Shown here piece after piece: positions 43,112 to 53,180 of a DNA stretch of 64,000 nt (position 1 is the stretch's first letter; every line of letters begins with the position of its first letter). The notes beneath the pieces were generated by a model. The model was not told where the DNA came from. It made no database searches and saw only the letters and a list, made by a program, of their open reading frames with translations. A program made the translations under genes and the position numbers. Origin of the DNA: Ardenticatenales bacterium. Lineage in GTDB: Bacteria > Chloroflexota > Anaerolineae > Promineifilales > Promineifilaceae. The stretch lies in contig JACKBL010000002.1 of the NCBI GenBank assembly GCA_020634515.1, forward strand, positions 434,001 to 498,000. The letters run 5' to 3'.

Positions 43112-44794
43112 ATGACAAGAGTATTGGTAATTGCCCTGGATGGGGCGACGTGGGATTTGCTGCGGCCGTGGATGAATGCCGGCATTCTCCCCCTCCTCTC
43201 CCGCCTATTCCAACAAGGCCGCGGCGGTGTGCTGGAAAGCACCATCCCCTGGGCCACCCCCACCGCCTTTGCCTCCTTTGCGACCGGCACCAACCCGGGC
43301 CAGCATGGCGTATTCGACTTTGGCCGCCTCATTGGTGACGACTACACCGCCTTCATTCCCACCAACGGCGCGGATGTGCAACGGCCCACGTTGTGGCGTT
43401 TGCTGTCGGATGCCGGCATTTCCTCCGCCATCATCAACATGCCCATGACCTACCCCGCCGCGCAGATTGATGGATGGTTGATTGCCGGCATTCCCTACCC
43501 CCACCACAGCCCTCGCCTCTGCCACCCCCCCGACCTCCTCGACAACCTGCGCCAGCACGACTGGGACCTCGTCCTCAACGCCTCCGACGACCTCGGCGGC
43601 AGCTACGCCGACTACCACCAGGGATTGCTGCGACTCGTGCGCCAGCGCGGTGCGGCAACCGCCCACCTCATCCGCCAGCACAACCCCGACTTCGTCTGCG
43701 TCCACTTTCTGGAAACAGACCAGGCGCAGCACCGCTTCTGGCAATTCCTCCCCGGCGAACCCCGCCACGATCCACAAGGCCCGCACACCAACGCCATTCT
43801 CGCCGTCTTCCAGGAAGTCGAACGAGCCATGCAACAAATCATCGACGCCGCCGGGCCAGACGTCACCCTTTGCGTTATGTCCGACCACGGCTTTGGCCCC
43901 TCGCGCCACCAGGTCTGGCCCAACAACTGGCTGCGGCAAAATGGCTACCTCGTCCTCAAGAACACGCCCGGCGTCCGCCTCAAGCGCCTGCTTTACCAAA
44001 TGGGACTCTCCCCCGCCGCCATCCGCGAAAGAGCGCCCGAACGCCTCAAACTCGCTATCCTCCAATTCTTCGAGCGGCAAAAAGGGCGCGCCATCGCCTC
44101 CCAACTGGAAGATGACCGCGGCCCGGCCCGGCGCAAAGGCATCATGGATTGGCTCACGGAGCGGCTGGCGCTGGACTTTTACGATGTCGATTGGTCTCGC
44201 ACCGTCGCTTTCTCCACCGGCAGCACCTCCGTGGGCTACGTCTTCCTCAACGTCACCGGACGCGATCCCCAAGGCATCGTCCCGCCCGGCGCGTCCTACG
44301 AAGCCTTGCGCGCCGAAATCGCGGAAAAGTTGCGCCAATGGCCAGCCGTCGGCGCGGTCAGTACACGCGAAGAAATCTGGCACGGCGCGCAGCTTGACCA
44401 CGCGCCCGATCTCGTCATTCGCTGGGCCGCCGACAGCACCGACGCTCGCTACTTTCAGACCCGATTCAGCAGCCACCATCTGATCAAACCCGTGCCCAAC
44501 GATTACGCATCCCATCGTTATGATGGCTTATTTTTCTTTCATGGACCAAACGTGCGCACGGGGGAAGAACAGCGCGCCAATATCCTCGATCTGGCTCCGA
44601 CCTTACTCTGGCTGCTGCGCCAACCCGTCCCCACGTACATGGATGGGCGCGCTCTCACGGAATGCTTCCAACTTGACCACCCCGTCACTTTTACAGAGGA
44701 GGCCGCTTCCACCCACCCGTCCGATTTCGCCCTCTCCACGGACGATGAGGCCGCGATCCGGGATACCCTGCGCGCGCTTGGCTATATTGAGTAA
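43112..44794 (+). CDS. Alkaline phosphatase superfamily (type I phosphodiesterase/nucleotide pyrophosphatase-like) protein
   Basis: The 560-residue product has the metal-binding start VLVIALDGATWDLL, a nucleophile region (STIPWATPTAFASFATGTNPGQHGVFDF), an MSDHGFG metal motif, and later FSSHHLIKPVPNDYASHRYDGLFFFHGP. A strong GGAGGAGG Shine-Dalgarno precedes ATG 43112. No signal peptide is present, so it is cytosolic. Substrates in this family range from phosphodiesters to phosphonates; none can be chosen here. Three TGCCGGCA octamers occur in its first 130 codons, each followed by a run of C-ending codons. No operon partner overlaps; the Rpn-like gene follows after about 80 nt. Confidence 0.85.
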   Translation: MTRVLVIALDGATWDLLRPWMNAGILPLLSRLFQQGRGGVLESTIPWATPTAFASFATGTNPGQHGVFDFGRLIGDDYTAFIPTNGADVQRPTLWRLLSDAGISSAIINMPMTYPAAQIDGWLIAGIPYPHHSPRLCHPPDLLDNLRQHDWDLVLNASDDLGGSYADYHQGLLRLVRQRGAATAHLIRQHNPDFVCVHFLETDQAQHRFWQFLPGEPRHDPQGPHTNAILAVFQEVERAMQQIIDAAGPDVTLCVMSDHGFGPSRHQVWPNNWLRQNGYLVLKNTPGVRLKRLLYQMGLSPAAIRERAPERLKLAILQFFERQKGRAIASQLEDDRGPARRKGIMDWLTERLALDFYDVDWSRTVAFSTGSTSVGYVFLNVTGRDPQGIVPPGASYEALRAEIAEKLRQWPAVGAVSTREEIWHGAQLDHAPDLVIRWAADSTDARYFQTRFSSHHLIKPVPNDYASHRYDGLFFFHGPNVRTGEEQRANILDLAPTLLWLLRQPVPTYMDGRALTECFQLDHPVTFTEEAASTHPSDFALSTDDEAAIRDTLRALGYIE

Positions 44795-44872
44795 CTGTTT
44801 ATGCCGGCATTCCCCGAACAAAGGACGCCAGCGATTCCGGACCCGTACCTTCTCCCCCGCCACTATTCCCTG

Positions 44873-45991
44873 ATGACCGAACTGACGAACCCACACGACC
44901 GATTCTTCAAAGAAACATTCACCCGCATAGAACTGGCGCAAGATTTCTTCGCCCAGTATCTACCCGCGCCCGTTGCCGCGACATTGAACCTCAACACCCT
45001 TGAGTTACAATCGGGCAGCTTCGTGGACCCCGACTTACAGCAGCAATTCGCCGATCTGCTTTACCGCGTCACGCTTCAAAGCGAAGGCGATGCCTATATC
45101 TACTTGCTGTTGGAACACAAAAGCTACCCCGATCCCCAGGTCCCGTTCCAACTCCTGCGCTACCTTGTCCGCATCTGGGAAAGAGACCTGCGCGCGCAGG
45201 AAACCCTGCGCCCCATCGTTCCCCTGGTAGTCTATCATGGACAGGGTCGGTGGCAGGTCCCCCTCACCTTTTCCTCCTGCTACTCAGGCCCCGAAGTCTT
45301 ACGCGCCTATTGGCCGGACTTTCGCTATGAGTTGCAGGACCTTTCTCGTCTTAGCCACGCTGAAATCACGGGAGCCTTGCCATTACAGATTGCCCTGCTG
45401 GTACTGAAATACATCCTTGACCCCACCCTCCATGACCATTTGGGCGATATTCTGAGCCTATTCAAGAAACTGGCGGATACGCAGTCAACGTTGACTCTAC
45501 TGAAAAAAGGCCAAAAACCGGGTTTTTACACATGAACCACTCTGGTAATTTTGGCCGGGCACTCGAAAAACCCGGTTTTTTCAGTGAACTCAACGTTGGA
45601 ATATCTCCATACAGTGTTGTATTATATTGGCATCGCCGGGGCGCACATAACCCGCGATGACATGACGAATGTTGTGCAAACGACGCTGGCGGACAAAGGA
45701 AGTGAGATGATGCAGACTGTCGCCCAACAGTGGATCGCGGAAGGAATTGAGCGAGGAATTGAGCGAGGCGTGGCTCAAGGGCGTGTGCAGGCGTTGCAGG
45801 AGGCCATCTTGGATTTGCTTCAAGTGCGGTTCAGCGTGCTGCCAACGGGGTTGACCGCGCAGGTAATGGCCTTAACGCACGCGGAATTCTTGCGCTTGCT
45901 GCTCCGCGAAGCGGCGGTGACGGACAGCATGGCGGAATTCTCCCAGCGGCTTGCACATCTCGCGTCTGAGCCGCCGCGGCCAGGCAATTAA
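44873..45991 (+). pseudogene. Rpn/PD-(D/E)XK family nuclease gene split by a small repeat element
   Basis: ATG 44873 gives NPHDRFFKETFTR, ADLLYRV and YLLLEHKSYP (the E-x-K of the PD-(D/E)XK core), the typical start of Rpn-type (Transposase_31) proteins. At 45485 the sequence is interrupted by a 96-bp unit plus a 9-bp duplication. Removing both restores DTQSTLEYLHTVLYYIG in frame, and the protein continues to the usual repeated tail EGIERGIERGVAQGR. The whole would be about 337 residues. In the present state translation ends at TGA 45533-45535 inside the insert. The insert plus duplication is 105 bp, so the frame downstream is unchanged. Confidence 0.85.
45485..45598 (+). mobile_element. MITE-like 96-bp palindromic element with 9-bp target duplication
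   Basis: Element 45494-45589 is flanked by TCAACGTTG at 45485-45493 and 45590-45598. Near the ends are CTGAAAAAA and TTTTTTCAG; inside are AAAAACCGGGTTTTT and AAAAACCCGGTTTTTT, so the whole can fold. A second copy lies at 56024-56102 in opposite orientation. It encodes no protein, so it must move in trans or by another route. Confidence 0.85.
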
Positions 45992-46023
45992 CATGGAGTG
46001 GGCCGCGCATTGACGCGGCGAAG

Positions 46024-46914
46024 ATGCTCATGATTCCCTGTACTATCGGTATCACGGCGCACAATGAGGAGGCCAATATCGGCAAGCTCTTGCAGCGCAT
46101 TTTGGACCAGAAACTCGTCACGGTAGAGCCGCGCGAAATCATTGTTGTCGCCAGTGGTTGCACGGACAATACCGAGGCGATTGTGCGCCAGTTTGAGCAG
46201 CAGGACGCCCGCGTGCGCCTGCTATCGCAGGAAAAGCGCGAGGGCAAGGCATCGGCGATTAACCTGATTCTGCGTGACCTGAGCGAGAAGGTGGTGGTGA
46301 TTTGTAGCGCGGATTTATTGCCGGCATTTGACGCCATCGAACAACTCGTTTCCCCCTTTGCAGACCCCGAAATCGGCATGACAAGCTGCCGCCCCGTCCC
46401 CGTCAACGACCCCAACACCTTCATGGGCTTCGCCGCCCACATGCTCTGGAACCTGCACCACGAGATCAACCTGCGCTCCTTCAAAGCCGGCGAGATGATC
46501 GCCTTTCGCAAAATCTTCGAACGCATCCCCTACAAAACCTCCGTAGACGAAGCCAGCATCGAACCCGTCATCCGCGCACAAGGCTATCGCGTCCGCTACG
46601 TGGCCGATGCCATCGTCGCCAACAAAGGCCCTGAAACCGTAGCCGACTTCTTGCGCCAGCGCCGCCGCATCTACTCCGGCCACCTGGACGTGAAAATCCT
46701 GCTGGGCTACTCCGTCAGCACCATGAGCGGGGGAAAAGTGCTGCGACTCCTGCTGCGCCACCTCGACTGGCGACCCAAACAGCTTATGTGGACCTGGACC
46801 GTGGTGGCCCTGGAAGCGTATGGCCGCTTTCTCGGCTGGCGCGACCATAAGCAGCAGCGTGACCACACCGTCTGGGAAGTAGCCACCTCCACCAAAAAAC
46901 TGGAAACCTCCTGA
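46024..46914 (+). CDS. Family 2 glycosyltransferase
   Basis: The 296-residue product has the GT-A start TIGITAHNEEANIGKLLQ, EIIVVASGCTDNT, and the DXD-type region reading VVICSADLLPAF in place of a canonical DAD, followed by TSCRPVPVNDPNTFMG. SVDEASIEPVIRAQGYRVRYVADA and RQRRRIYSGHL are typical of processive or polymer-forming GT2 enzymes. There is no strong TM segment. It probably transfers a sugar for a surface glycan, given the downstream gmd, phosphomutase and other GT genes. The start is the first ATG; a second Met lies two codons on. Confidence 0.85.
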   Translation: MLMIPCTIGITAHNEEANIGKLLQRILDQKLVTVEPREIIVVASGCTDNTEAIVRQFEQQDARVRLLSQEKREGKASAINLILRDLSEKVVVICSADLLPAFDAIEQLVSPFADPEIGMTSCRPVPVNDPNTFMGFAAHMLWNLHHEINLRSFKAGEMIAFRKIFERIPYKTSVDEASIEPVIRAQGYRVRYVADAIVANKGPETVADFLRQRRRIYSGHLDVKILLGYSVSTMSGGKVLRLLLRHLDWRPKQLMWTWTVVALEAYGRFLGWRDHKQQRDHTVWEVATSTKKLETS

Positions 46915-47002
46915 CCCTCTCGAAGACAGGACGCGGACGAGCGCGGAAGGACGCGGACAAGCGCGTCTGCTTCAGCGGCGCAAGCCGTAACTGTCTTCGA
47001 AC

Positions 47003-48121
47003 ATGGCGCGCTCCGCGTCTCAACCACAGCCTATGAAATCCATGCTAGGCGTCCTGGCAAAAATACCAGCCTATCAGCTTTATCGGCGGTTTGGCTGGCC
47101 GCAAACGCTGCCCGTCAACATCACCCTGTCCCCGTCTCCCAAGTGCAACTCCCGCTGCCTCACCTGTAACATCTGGATGAAGCGGGAAAATGAACTGACC
47201 CTGGACGAGTGGGACAAGGTTCTCGCCTCCCTCGGACCCGCGCCATACTGGTTCACCATCAGCGGCGGCGAGCCGTTGATGTTCCCCAAAATCGTGGAAC
47301 TGGCGCAGCTTGTCTATCAACACTGCCGCCCCGGCATCATCAACATCCCCACGAATGGCATCCTGCGCAGTGGCCCAGATCGCGTGCGCGCTATTCTGGA
47401 GAGCTGCCCGGAAAGCCAGTTGATCATCAACCTCTCGCTCGATGGTGTGGGTGAAAAACATGATTTCATTCGCGGGGTGATGGGCAACTTCGAGAAGTTT
47501 GAGGAGCGGCTGCAGCAGTATTTTGACCTGCGGCGCGAATTCCCCAACCTGGCAGTAGGTATTCACTCCGTCGTGTCCGTGTTCAACGTGCACGACCTGG
47601 ACGAGCTGATCGCCTACGCGGACCGATCCGGGGCGGATCAGTTCATTACGGAGATCGCCGAGCCGCGCGTGGAGTTGGATACGGTGGGATTGCCGATTAC
47701 GCCGGACAAAGCCGCCTACGCCGCCGCTATCGACCGCCTGATCGCCTACGTCAACACGCACCAGTATCGCGGCGTGTCACGCATCACGGAGGCGTTCCGC
47801 GTGGAGTACTACAAGCTGGTGAAACGCATTTTGGAGGAGCAGGATCAGGTGATCGATTGCTATGCCGGTTGGGCCAGCGCCCAGATTTACGCCGATGGCA
47901 CGGTCTGGCCCTGCTGCGTGCGCGCCGACGATCTGGGCAATCTGCGCGACCACAACTATGATTTCGCCGCTATCTGGTTTGGGGAGAAAATCAAGGAAGT
48001 ACGGCGCAGCATTGCCGCCAAGGAGTGCTACTGCCCGCTGGCGAATGCTTCTTACACGAACATGCTGCACGATGTCCCCACGCTGGCCCGGGTAGGCACG
48101 AAAGTAGTAACGAAAAGATGA
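47003..48121 (+). CDS. Radical SAM protein with SPASM-like C-terminus
   Basis: The 372-residue product has the [4Fe-4S]/SAM motif CNSRCLTCNIW, then FTISGGEPLMFP and LSLDGVGEKHDFIRG, the usual TIM-barrel landmarks. The C-terminal region has CYAGWASAQIYADGTVWPCC and CYCPLANA, a shortened SPASM-like Cys set for auxiliary clusters. The MKSMLGVLAKIPAYQLYRRFGWPQ start is common in glycan-cluster radical SAM proteins. It lies between a GT2 gene and sugar-nucleotide genes rather than next to a small peptide gene, so a role in glycan or lipid chemistry is more likely than RiPP maturation. ATG 47033 is an alternative start. Confidence 0.85.
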   Translation: MARSASQPQPMKSMLGVLAKIPAYQLYRRFGWPQTLPVNITLSPSPKCNSRCLTCNIWMKRENELTLDEWDKVLASLGPAPYWFTISGGEPLMFPKIVELAQLVYQHCRPGIINIPTNGILRSGPDRVRAILESCPESQLIINLSLDGVGEKHDFIRGVMGNFEKFEERLQQYFDLRREFPNLAVGIHSVVSVFNVHDLDELIAYADRSGADQFITEIAEPRVELDTVGLPITPDKAAYAAAIDRLIAYVNTHQYRGVSRITEAFRVEYYKLVKRILEEQDQVIDCYAGWASAQIYADGTVWPCCVRADDLGNLRDHNYDFAAIWFGEKIKEVRRSIAAKECYCPLANASYTNMLHDVPTLARVGTKVVTKR

Positions 48122-48130
48122 TGGCTTGCC

Positions 48131-48207
48131 ACCTTCCCGGAAGCTGTTTGATGCTAAAGGACGTGAATAATGAGACGCTCTTGGCCTGAAATGGCTTCCG
48201 AGAAGGT
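48131..48207. repeat. Intergenic inverted repeat, CTTCCCGGAAGCT family (diverged)
   Basis: ACCTTCCCGGAAGCT at 48131-48145 pairs imperfectly with GGCTTCCGAGAAGGT at 48193-48207. The centre contains GATGCTAAAGG. It lies just after the radical SAM stop. Confidence 0.65.
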
Positions 48208-48266
48208 CTCATGGATCAGGTCCCCCAGATGCCTCATAACCATTCGCCCATTTACCCATTCACCCA

Positions 48267-49289
48267 TTAATTGTTACTCAGTTCCAGAACGATGGGCGTG
48301 GCGGGGTCGCCGCGTTGGCCGAAGATGTCCTGCAAACTGGCCGTGATCACGTTGCGCCCGCCGTCGTCGTGGCTGCGGGTGAGGGTGATGGGGATGTCTA
48401 AGATGCCGGCATTATCCACCACCCCCGCGTAATAATTCACACCCAACAAACTATTCACCTCGTAGGCGTCCAGATCAAACCCTCCCCCCGGCACGCCCGC
48501 CGTCAGCAACCCGCCCTCGGCCACCAGGAGATGCACCGTCATCCCTGGCGTCCCCATCACGCGCACCTGTTGCGTCGCGTCCTGCACCGTCGCAGGAGGC
48601 GCGGCGACGCCCATGACCTGTATCGTTGGCGCGGCGGGGACGTCCGCGCGCACCAATGCCATCGCGCCGCTGAGGCTGTCGGGAATGGGCGAGAGGGCGG
48701 CGGTGATGCTGCTGCCATCGTCAAAGGTGATGGTGACGATGGCTCCCGACATTTCTAGCCCGGAAATGCTGCCGGCATCACCAGGACCTGGCCCGGTAAC
48801 ACCACGAATACTCGTCGGATCGACATCCACGGAAAACGAAACGCTTTCCCCCGGATCAAAATCATCAAAATGGAGGTCGAGGATGTCATAGCCGCCATCG
48901 TGCGGGCTGCTGTAGTTGTGACCGAGGAAGCCGACCGGTTGGGCCATGCCGTCAATCTGCAAATCTTTGGCGACGAGGTCGCCGGCGACGCCCAGCGGGT
49001 CAAAAACCAGGTCGGGCAGGATGGCGGCACGCAGGTCAATGCGCGCTTGCGTAATGGTGAGGCTGCCGGGGGCGTTGTTGCTGAGGGTGAAGGAATGGGG
49101 AGCGAAGGTGCTGGCGTTGATGCCGGCATTCTCCGTCACCACCAACACCGCTTCCGGCAAAACAGGCGGCGCACCCGTGTGCAACAACAGCGGCACAAAA
49201 ACCGCCACATCCCCTTGCGCCGCGCCTGACCTGCCGGCAGCCGCCACCACGCCCAACAAAATCACCAGACTGATCACCATTTGTCGCAT
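48267..49289 (-). CDS. Secreted beta-rich protein of unknown function
   Basis: The start is ATG 49289 after AGGAGTG. The ~340-residue product has a signal peptide (MVISLVILLGVVAAAGRSGAAQG), then beta-rich sequence (DVAVFVPLLLHTG, ITQARIDLRAAILPDLVF, DPGESVSFSVDVDPTSIRGV, VTITFDDGSSITAAL) and a C-terminal domain (GGRNVITASLQDIFGQRG). No catalytic motif, TM anchor or known family is recognised. It could be a cohesin-like or choice-of-anchor type binding protein. It is convergent with the radical SAM gene and divergent from the SDR gene. Confidence 0.75.
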   Translation of the reverse strand: MRQMVISLVILLGVVAAAGRSGAAQGDVAVFVPLLLHTGAPPVLPEAVLVVTENAGINASTFAPHSFTLSNNAPGSLTITQARIDLRAAILPDLVFDPLGVAGDLVAKDLQIDGMAQPVGFLGHNYSSPHDGGYDILDLHFDDFDPGESVSFSVDVDPTSIRGVTGPGPGDAGSISGLEMSGAIVTITFDDGSSITAALSPIPDSLSGAMALVRADVPAAPTIQVMGVAAPPATVQDATQQVRVMGTPGMTVHLLVAEGGLLTAGVPGGGFDLDAYEVNSLLGVNYYAGVVDNAGILDIPITLTRSHDDGGRNVITASLQDIFGQRGDPATPIVLELSNN

Positions 49290-49434
49290 ATCGTATTCAC
49301 TCCTGACGCCGCCATTCATCGAATTGTAGCCACGGCGTGGCAAGACCACAAACCGCCCCCGCTGTAGGGGATTCGTCAGCCAATGGTGCGAGAAACAGGT
49401 GGATCGATACCCATTTTTCCCGTAAACTCGGGGC

Positions 49435-50418
49435 ATGAAAGTTGTCGTAACCGGAGGAACCGGCTTCTTAGGGGCCGCGTTGACGCAAGAACTATTGCGA
49501 CAGGGAGCGGACGTCCACGTCATCGCCCGCGCCGGCTCTGATCGCCATCGCCTGCATGGGCTGCCCGTAACCATCCACACGGCGGAGATGACGCAGCCGG
49601 ATACGCTGGCCGGACTGTTTGCGGCTGCCGATGGCGTGATTCACGCTGCCGGCATTCTCGGCCAGGCCAACACCCCCGAATCCACCTACCAGCAGATCAA
49701 CGTTGCCGGCACGGAAAACATCCTCCAGGCCATCCACAACAGCGGCGCGCGCCCCCGCATCCTGCACATCAGCAGCGCCGGCGTGCTGGGGCCGCTCTCG
49801 CCCACCGCCGCCCCCCTGGACGAAACCGCGCCCCTGGCCCCCAGCAACCCCTACGAACGCAGCAAAGCGGACGCCGAGCACGTAGCCCGGCGATTCGCCG
49901 CCGCCGGGCTGCCCGTGACCATCGCCCGCCCGGAATTCGTCTACGGCCCCGGCGACTGGCACGTTTTTGGCCTCTTTCGCGCCATTCAGCGGCAGCAATT
50001 CTTTTACATTGGCGGCGGCCACAACACCTGCCACCCCACCTACATTGACGACGCCGTGGCCGGGATGCTCGCCTGTTGGCGGCACGGGCGGCCCGGCGCG
50101 GCGTACCACATCATGGGACCACGTCCTGTGACGTTCCGCGAACTGGCGCAAACCATCGCCGCCGCCCTGGATGTGCCCCCGCCGCGCCTGAATGTACCGG
50201 TCTGGCTGGCGTATTTGGGTGCGTGGGCATTGGAAAATGCCGGCAAAATCACCCACCGCCCCGTCCCCCTCAGCCGCACCGGCGTCGCCTTCTTCCGCGA
50301 ACATCGCCGCTTCTCCTACGCCCGCGCCACGCGCGAACTCGGCTACCAACCCCAAACCGACCTGCCCACCGGCATCACCCGCACCATCGCCTGGTATCAC
50401 CAACAAAAACGCCTCTAA
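49435..50418 (+). CDS. NAD-dependent epimerase/dehydratase (extended SDR, 3-beta-HSD-like)
   Basis: The 327-residue product has the Rossmann motif VTGGTGFLGAAL, the catalytic YERSK with HISSAG before it, and RPEFVYGPGDWH. The C-terminal half (YHIMGPRPVTFRELAQTIAAAL, VPVWLAYLGAWALENAG) resembles 3-beta-hydroxysteroid/dihydroflavonol-type reductases acting on nucleotide sugars or lipids. The intergenic gap to the divergent secreted-protein gene is ~145 bp. Substrate not assignable. Confidence 0.85.
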   Translation: MKVVVTGGTGFLGAALTQELLRQGADVHVIARAGSDRHRLHGLPVTIHTAEMTQPDTLAGLFAAADGVIHAAGILGQANTPESTYQQINVAGTENILQAIHNSGARPRILHISSAGVLGPLSPTAAPLDETAPLAPSNPYERSKADAEHVARRFAAAGLPVTIARPEFVYGPGDWHVFGLFRAIQRQQFFYIGGGHNTCHPTYIDDAVAGMLACWRHGRPGAAYHIMGPRPVTFRELAQTIAAALDVPPPRLNVPVWLAYLGAWALENAGKITHRPVPLSRTGVAFFREHRRFSYARATRELGYQPQTDLPTGITRTIAWYHQQKRL

Positions 50419-50457
50419 AAAGCACACCTCATACCTCATACCGCACGAGACCCTCCC

Positions 50458-50763
50458 ATGACCTTCGACTGGCTGAAAAAATACCAACACAACATGCAAA
50501 AACCCGCCGACTACGCCGAAAAAACCCTGGCCGCCTATCGCCTGGGCATGAAGGCCGGCGGCTCCATCGTTGGCGTGCGCCTGGAAGTGCAGGCGGATGG
50601 TTGCCCGGCGGCCCAAGCTCTCTTCCCCGACCGCGTATATAGCCCGGACGACGCGCCGCGCGTGCCTCTGCCGGACTGCCCACGAGGGAACCGCTGCACC
50701 TGTGTCTACCGCCCCGTCATGACCTACGAGCGCCCCGCCCGCGCCGCGGATCCGGACAAGTAA
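50458..50763 (+). CDS. Small conserved-looking hypothetical protein
   Basis: The 101-residue product starts MTFDWLKKYQHNMQKPADYA and has a C-terminal Cys cluster (PDCPRGNRCTCVYRPVM) plus an additional Cys (QADGCPAAQ). This may bind metal. It lies 40 nt after the SDR gene and 6 nt before the next gene, so the three are probably co-transcribed. Family not recognised. Confidence 0.65.
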   Translation: MTFDWLKKYQHNMQKPADYAEKTLAAYRLGMKAGGSIVGVRLEVQADGCPAAQALFPDRVYSPDDAPRVPLPDCPRGNRCTCVYRPVMTYERPARAADPDK

Positions 50764-50769
50764 TTCGCC

Positions 50770-51552
50770 ATGCACAAACTGCCCTATCGTTCCATCAAAT
50801 CCCTCTATGCGCTGGCGCTGGCCGAAGGCGAGGGCGTAGGGACTGCCTACGAATACTTCGCCAAACGGCTGGCCATGTCCCGCTGGCTGCCCGCCGCCTG
50901 GCGACCCCGCCGCCTGCTGGTCGCCGGTCTGCCGCAGAAGTATGGTCTTAGCTTTGATTTCTGGCTGCTGGCGGCGGAGTGGGGCGCGGCGCTGACCATT
51001 GCCGATGAACGTCCGGCGGCGCTACAAAAGGCGCGGGAGGCGTTGGATCGGGCGCAGGAAGGTGGCTTGCTGCCGGCATTACGTCCACAGTTCGTCCTCG
51101 TGGGGGATTGGCCGACAATGGCGGAACTGCCGGGCGATTTTGACCTGGCGCTCTCGTCCGAACTGCTGCAGCGGCTGCCCCCACCCGCGCGCATGGCCTA
51201 CACAGCCCAATTGCAGGCGCGCGCCTCCCTGGTTGGGCTATTTTGCCCCAACGCGGAGAACGCGGGACACACCAATGTGAGCGGCTTGACGGGGCTGCGC
51301 CTGGAGGAGGCAATAGCGCTTAATGCGGGTTCCGGCTGGCGGATGCGCGCCGGTTTTGTGGACATGCCTCCGTTCCCGCCAGGGGTGACGCGCAGCGAGG
51401 CGCAGCGGGCGCAGGCGAGCAGCGGCCGGTTGGAGGGGGCGGCGATGTGGGGGTTGGAATGGTATGCGCGGTTGGAGTGGTGGATGCCGGCATCTATCCG
51501 CCGCGCCCAATCCCACATCATCTACGCCCTCATGCAGCCCACGTCAACTTGA
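50770..51552 (+). CDS. SAM-methyltransferase-like protein of uncertain activity
   Basis: The 260-residue product has a Rossmann-like layout: RRLLVAGLPQKYGLSFDFWLL, GAALTIADERPAAL (acidic residue after beta 2), QFVLVGDWPTMAELPGDFDLALSSELLQRL. This matches class I methyltransferase order, but the glycine motif (AGLPQKYG) is weak. The C-terminus ends in a helical region with Arg/Ala and HIIYALMQPTST. It is in a likely operon with the two genes before it. Lipid or glycan methylation is only a guess. Confidence 0.6.
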   Translation: MHKLPYRSIKSLYALALAEGEGVGTAYEYFAKRLAMSRWLPAAWRPRRLLVAGLPQKYGLSFDFWLLAAEWGAALTIADERPAALQKAREALDRAQEGGLLPALRPQFVLVGDWPTMAELPGDFDLALSSELLQRLPPPARMAYTAQLQARASLVGLFCPNAENAGHTNVSGLTGLRLEEAIALNAGSGWRMRAGFVDMPPFPPGVTRSEAQRAQASSGRLEGAAMWGLEWYARLEWWMPASIRRAQSHIIYALMQPTST

Positions 51553-51833
51553 CCGCCCACCTGCCTCGGCTATAATCTTCGCACCATCTGTGATAAATTT
51601 CTCAGACAACATACGCCGATCACTCGTGCCCGCCAACTTACCACTGACAACTATTTCCGAACGAAACGCGATGAGCCGCGACGCATTGCTTGGTTGCGTA
51701 CATGCCCAAGCCATCATAGACGAAAACAGTCGCGGCTTGCGCTTGACCCAAATCGCGTTTCATCCGCGAACGGGTGGCACTGCTGACACGACCAACTGTC
51801 AACCACCCGTCCACTACTTTCGAAGGAGGCCCC
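51553..51833. other. Intergenic region before gmd
   Basis: 281 bp containing no gene I can support. It ends in the GAAGGAGG ribosome-binding site of the dehydratase gene. Confidence 0.5.
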
Positions 51834-52808
<975 letters not shown>

Positions 52809-53180
52809 CGCTCCTGGTAACGGCTAAGGAACGGAAATCAAATAAGACAACGAAGTTGTTCCCTTACCGTTCCCGCAAACTGACGATGCCATTCTGTACT
52901 GTATTTCATCGTCAGTCCTAAGCCAGATTGGACCCATCTGCTCTGGTGAAAATGGCCATTGAGCGCCTGAAATGGGTCCAATCTCCAGAGAGCGTTAGCA
53001 GTTACCGGTCCTGAAAACAGACGACAAAAGTCACCAACCCGTCTTGGCATCCATACGCCCGGCCAAGACTTTTGTAGTCTTTCATCCCCAGATACCGGGA
53101 CATGATTCCGATCACCCTTTGCAATTGGTGTGCTGCCAACAATCCACCATCCACTCACCACTATGCTGCAAGGAGACACC
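52809..53180. other. Intergenic region with ATTGGACC repeat
   Basis: 372 bp between gmd and the phosphohexomutase. It contains the inverted repeat at 52919-53005 and the AAGGAGACACC ribosome-binding site at the end. No further gene is seen. Confidence 0.5.
52919..53005. repeat. Intergenic repeat, ATTGGACC family, copy B (inverted)
   Basis: The reverse complement matches 26942-27029 along nearly its full length: AGATTGGACCCATTT and AAATGGGTCCAATCT-type arms and the conserved GCTAACGCTCTCTGGAG end. Compensating changes (CCAA/TTGG to CCCA/TGGG) on both arms preserve the hairpin. Confidence 0.8.

Noticed and set aside
45720..45790. Tandem repeat GGAATTGAGCGAG in the Rpn gene as a separate repeat element
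   Set aside because: It encodes the EGIERGIERG tail usual in Rpn proteins.
46319..46326. Stop or domain boundary caused by the composition switch within the GT2 gene
   Set aside because: The GT2 frame is continuous and motifs on both sides belong together; only codon choice changes.
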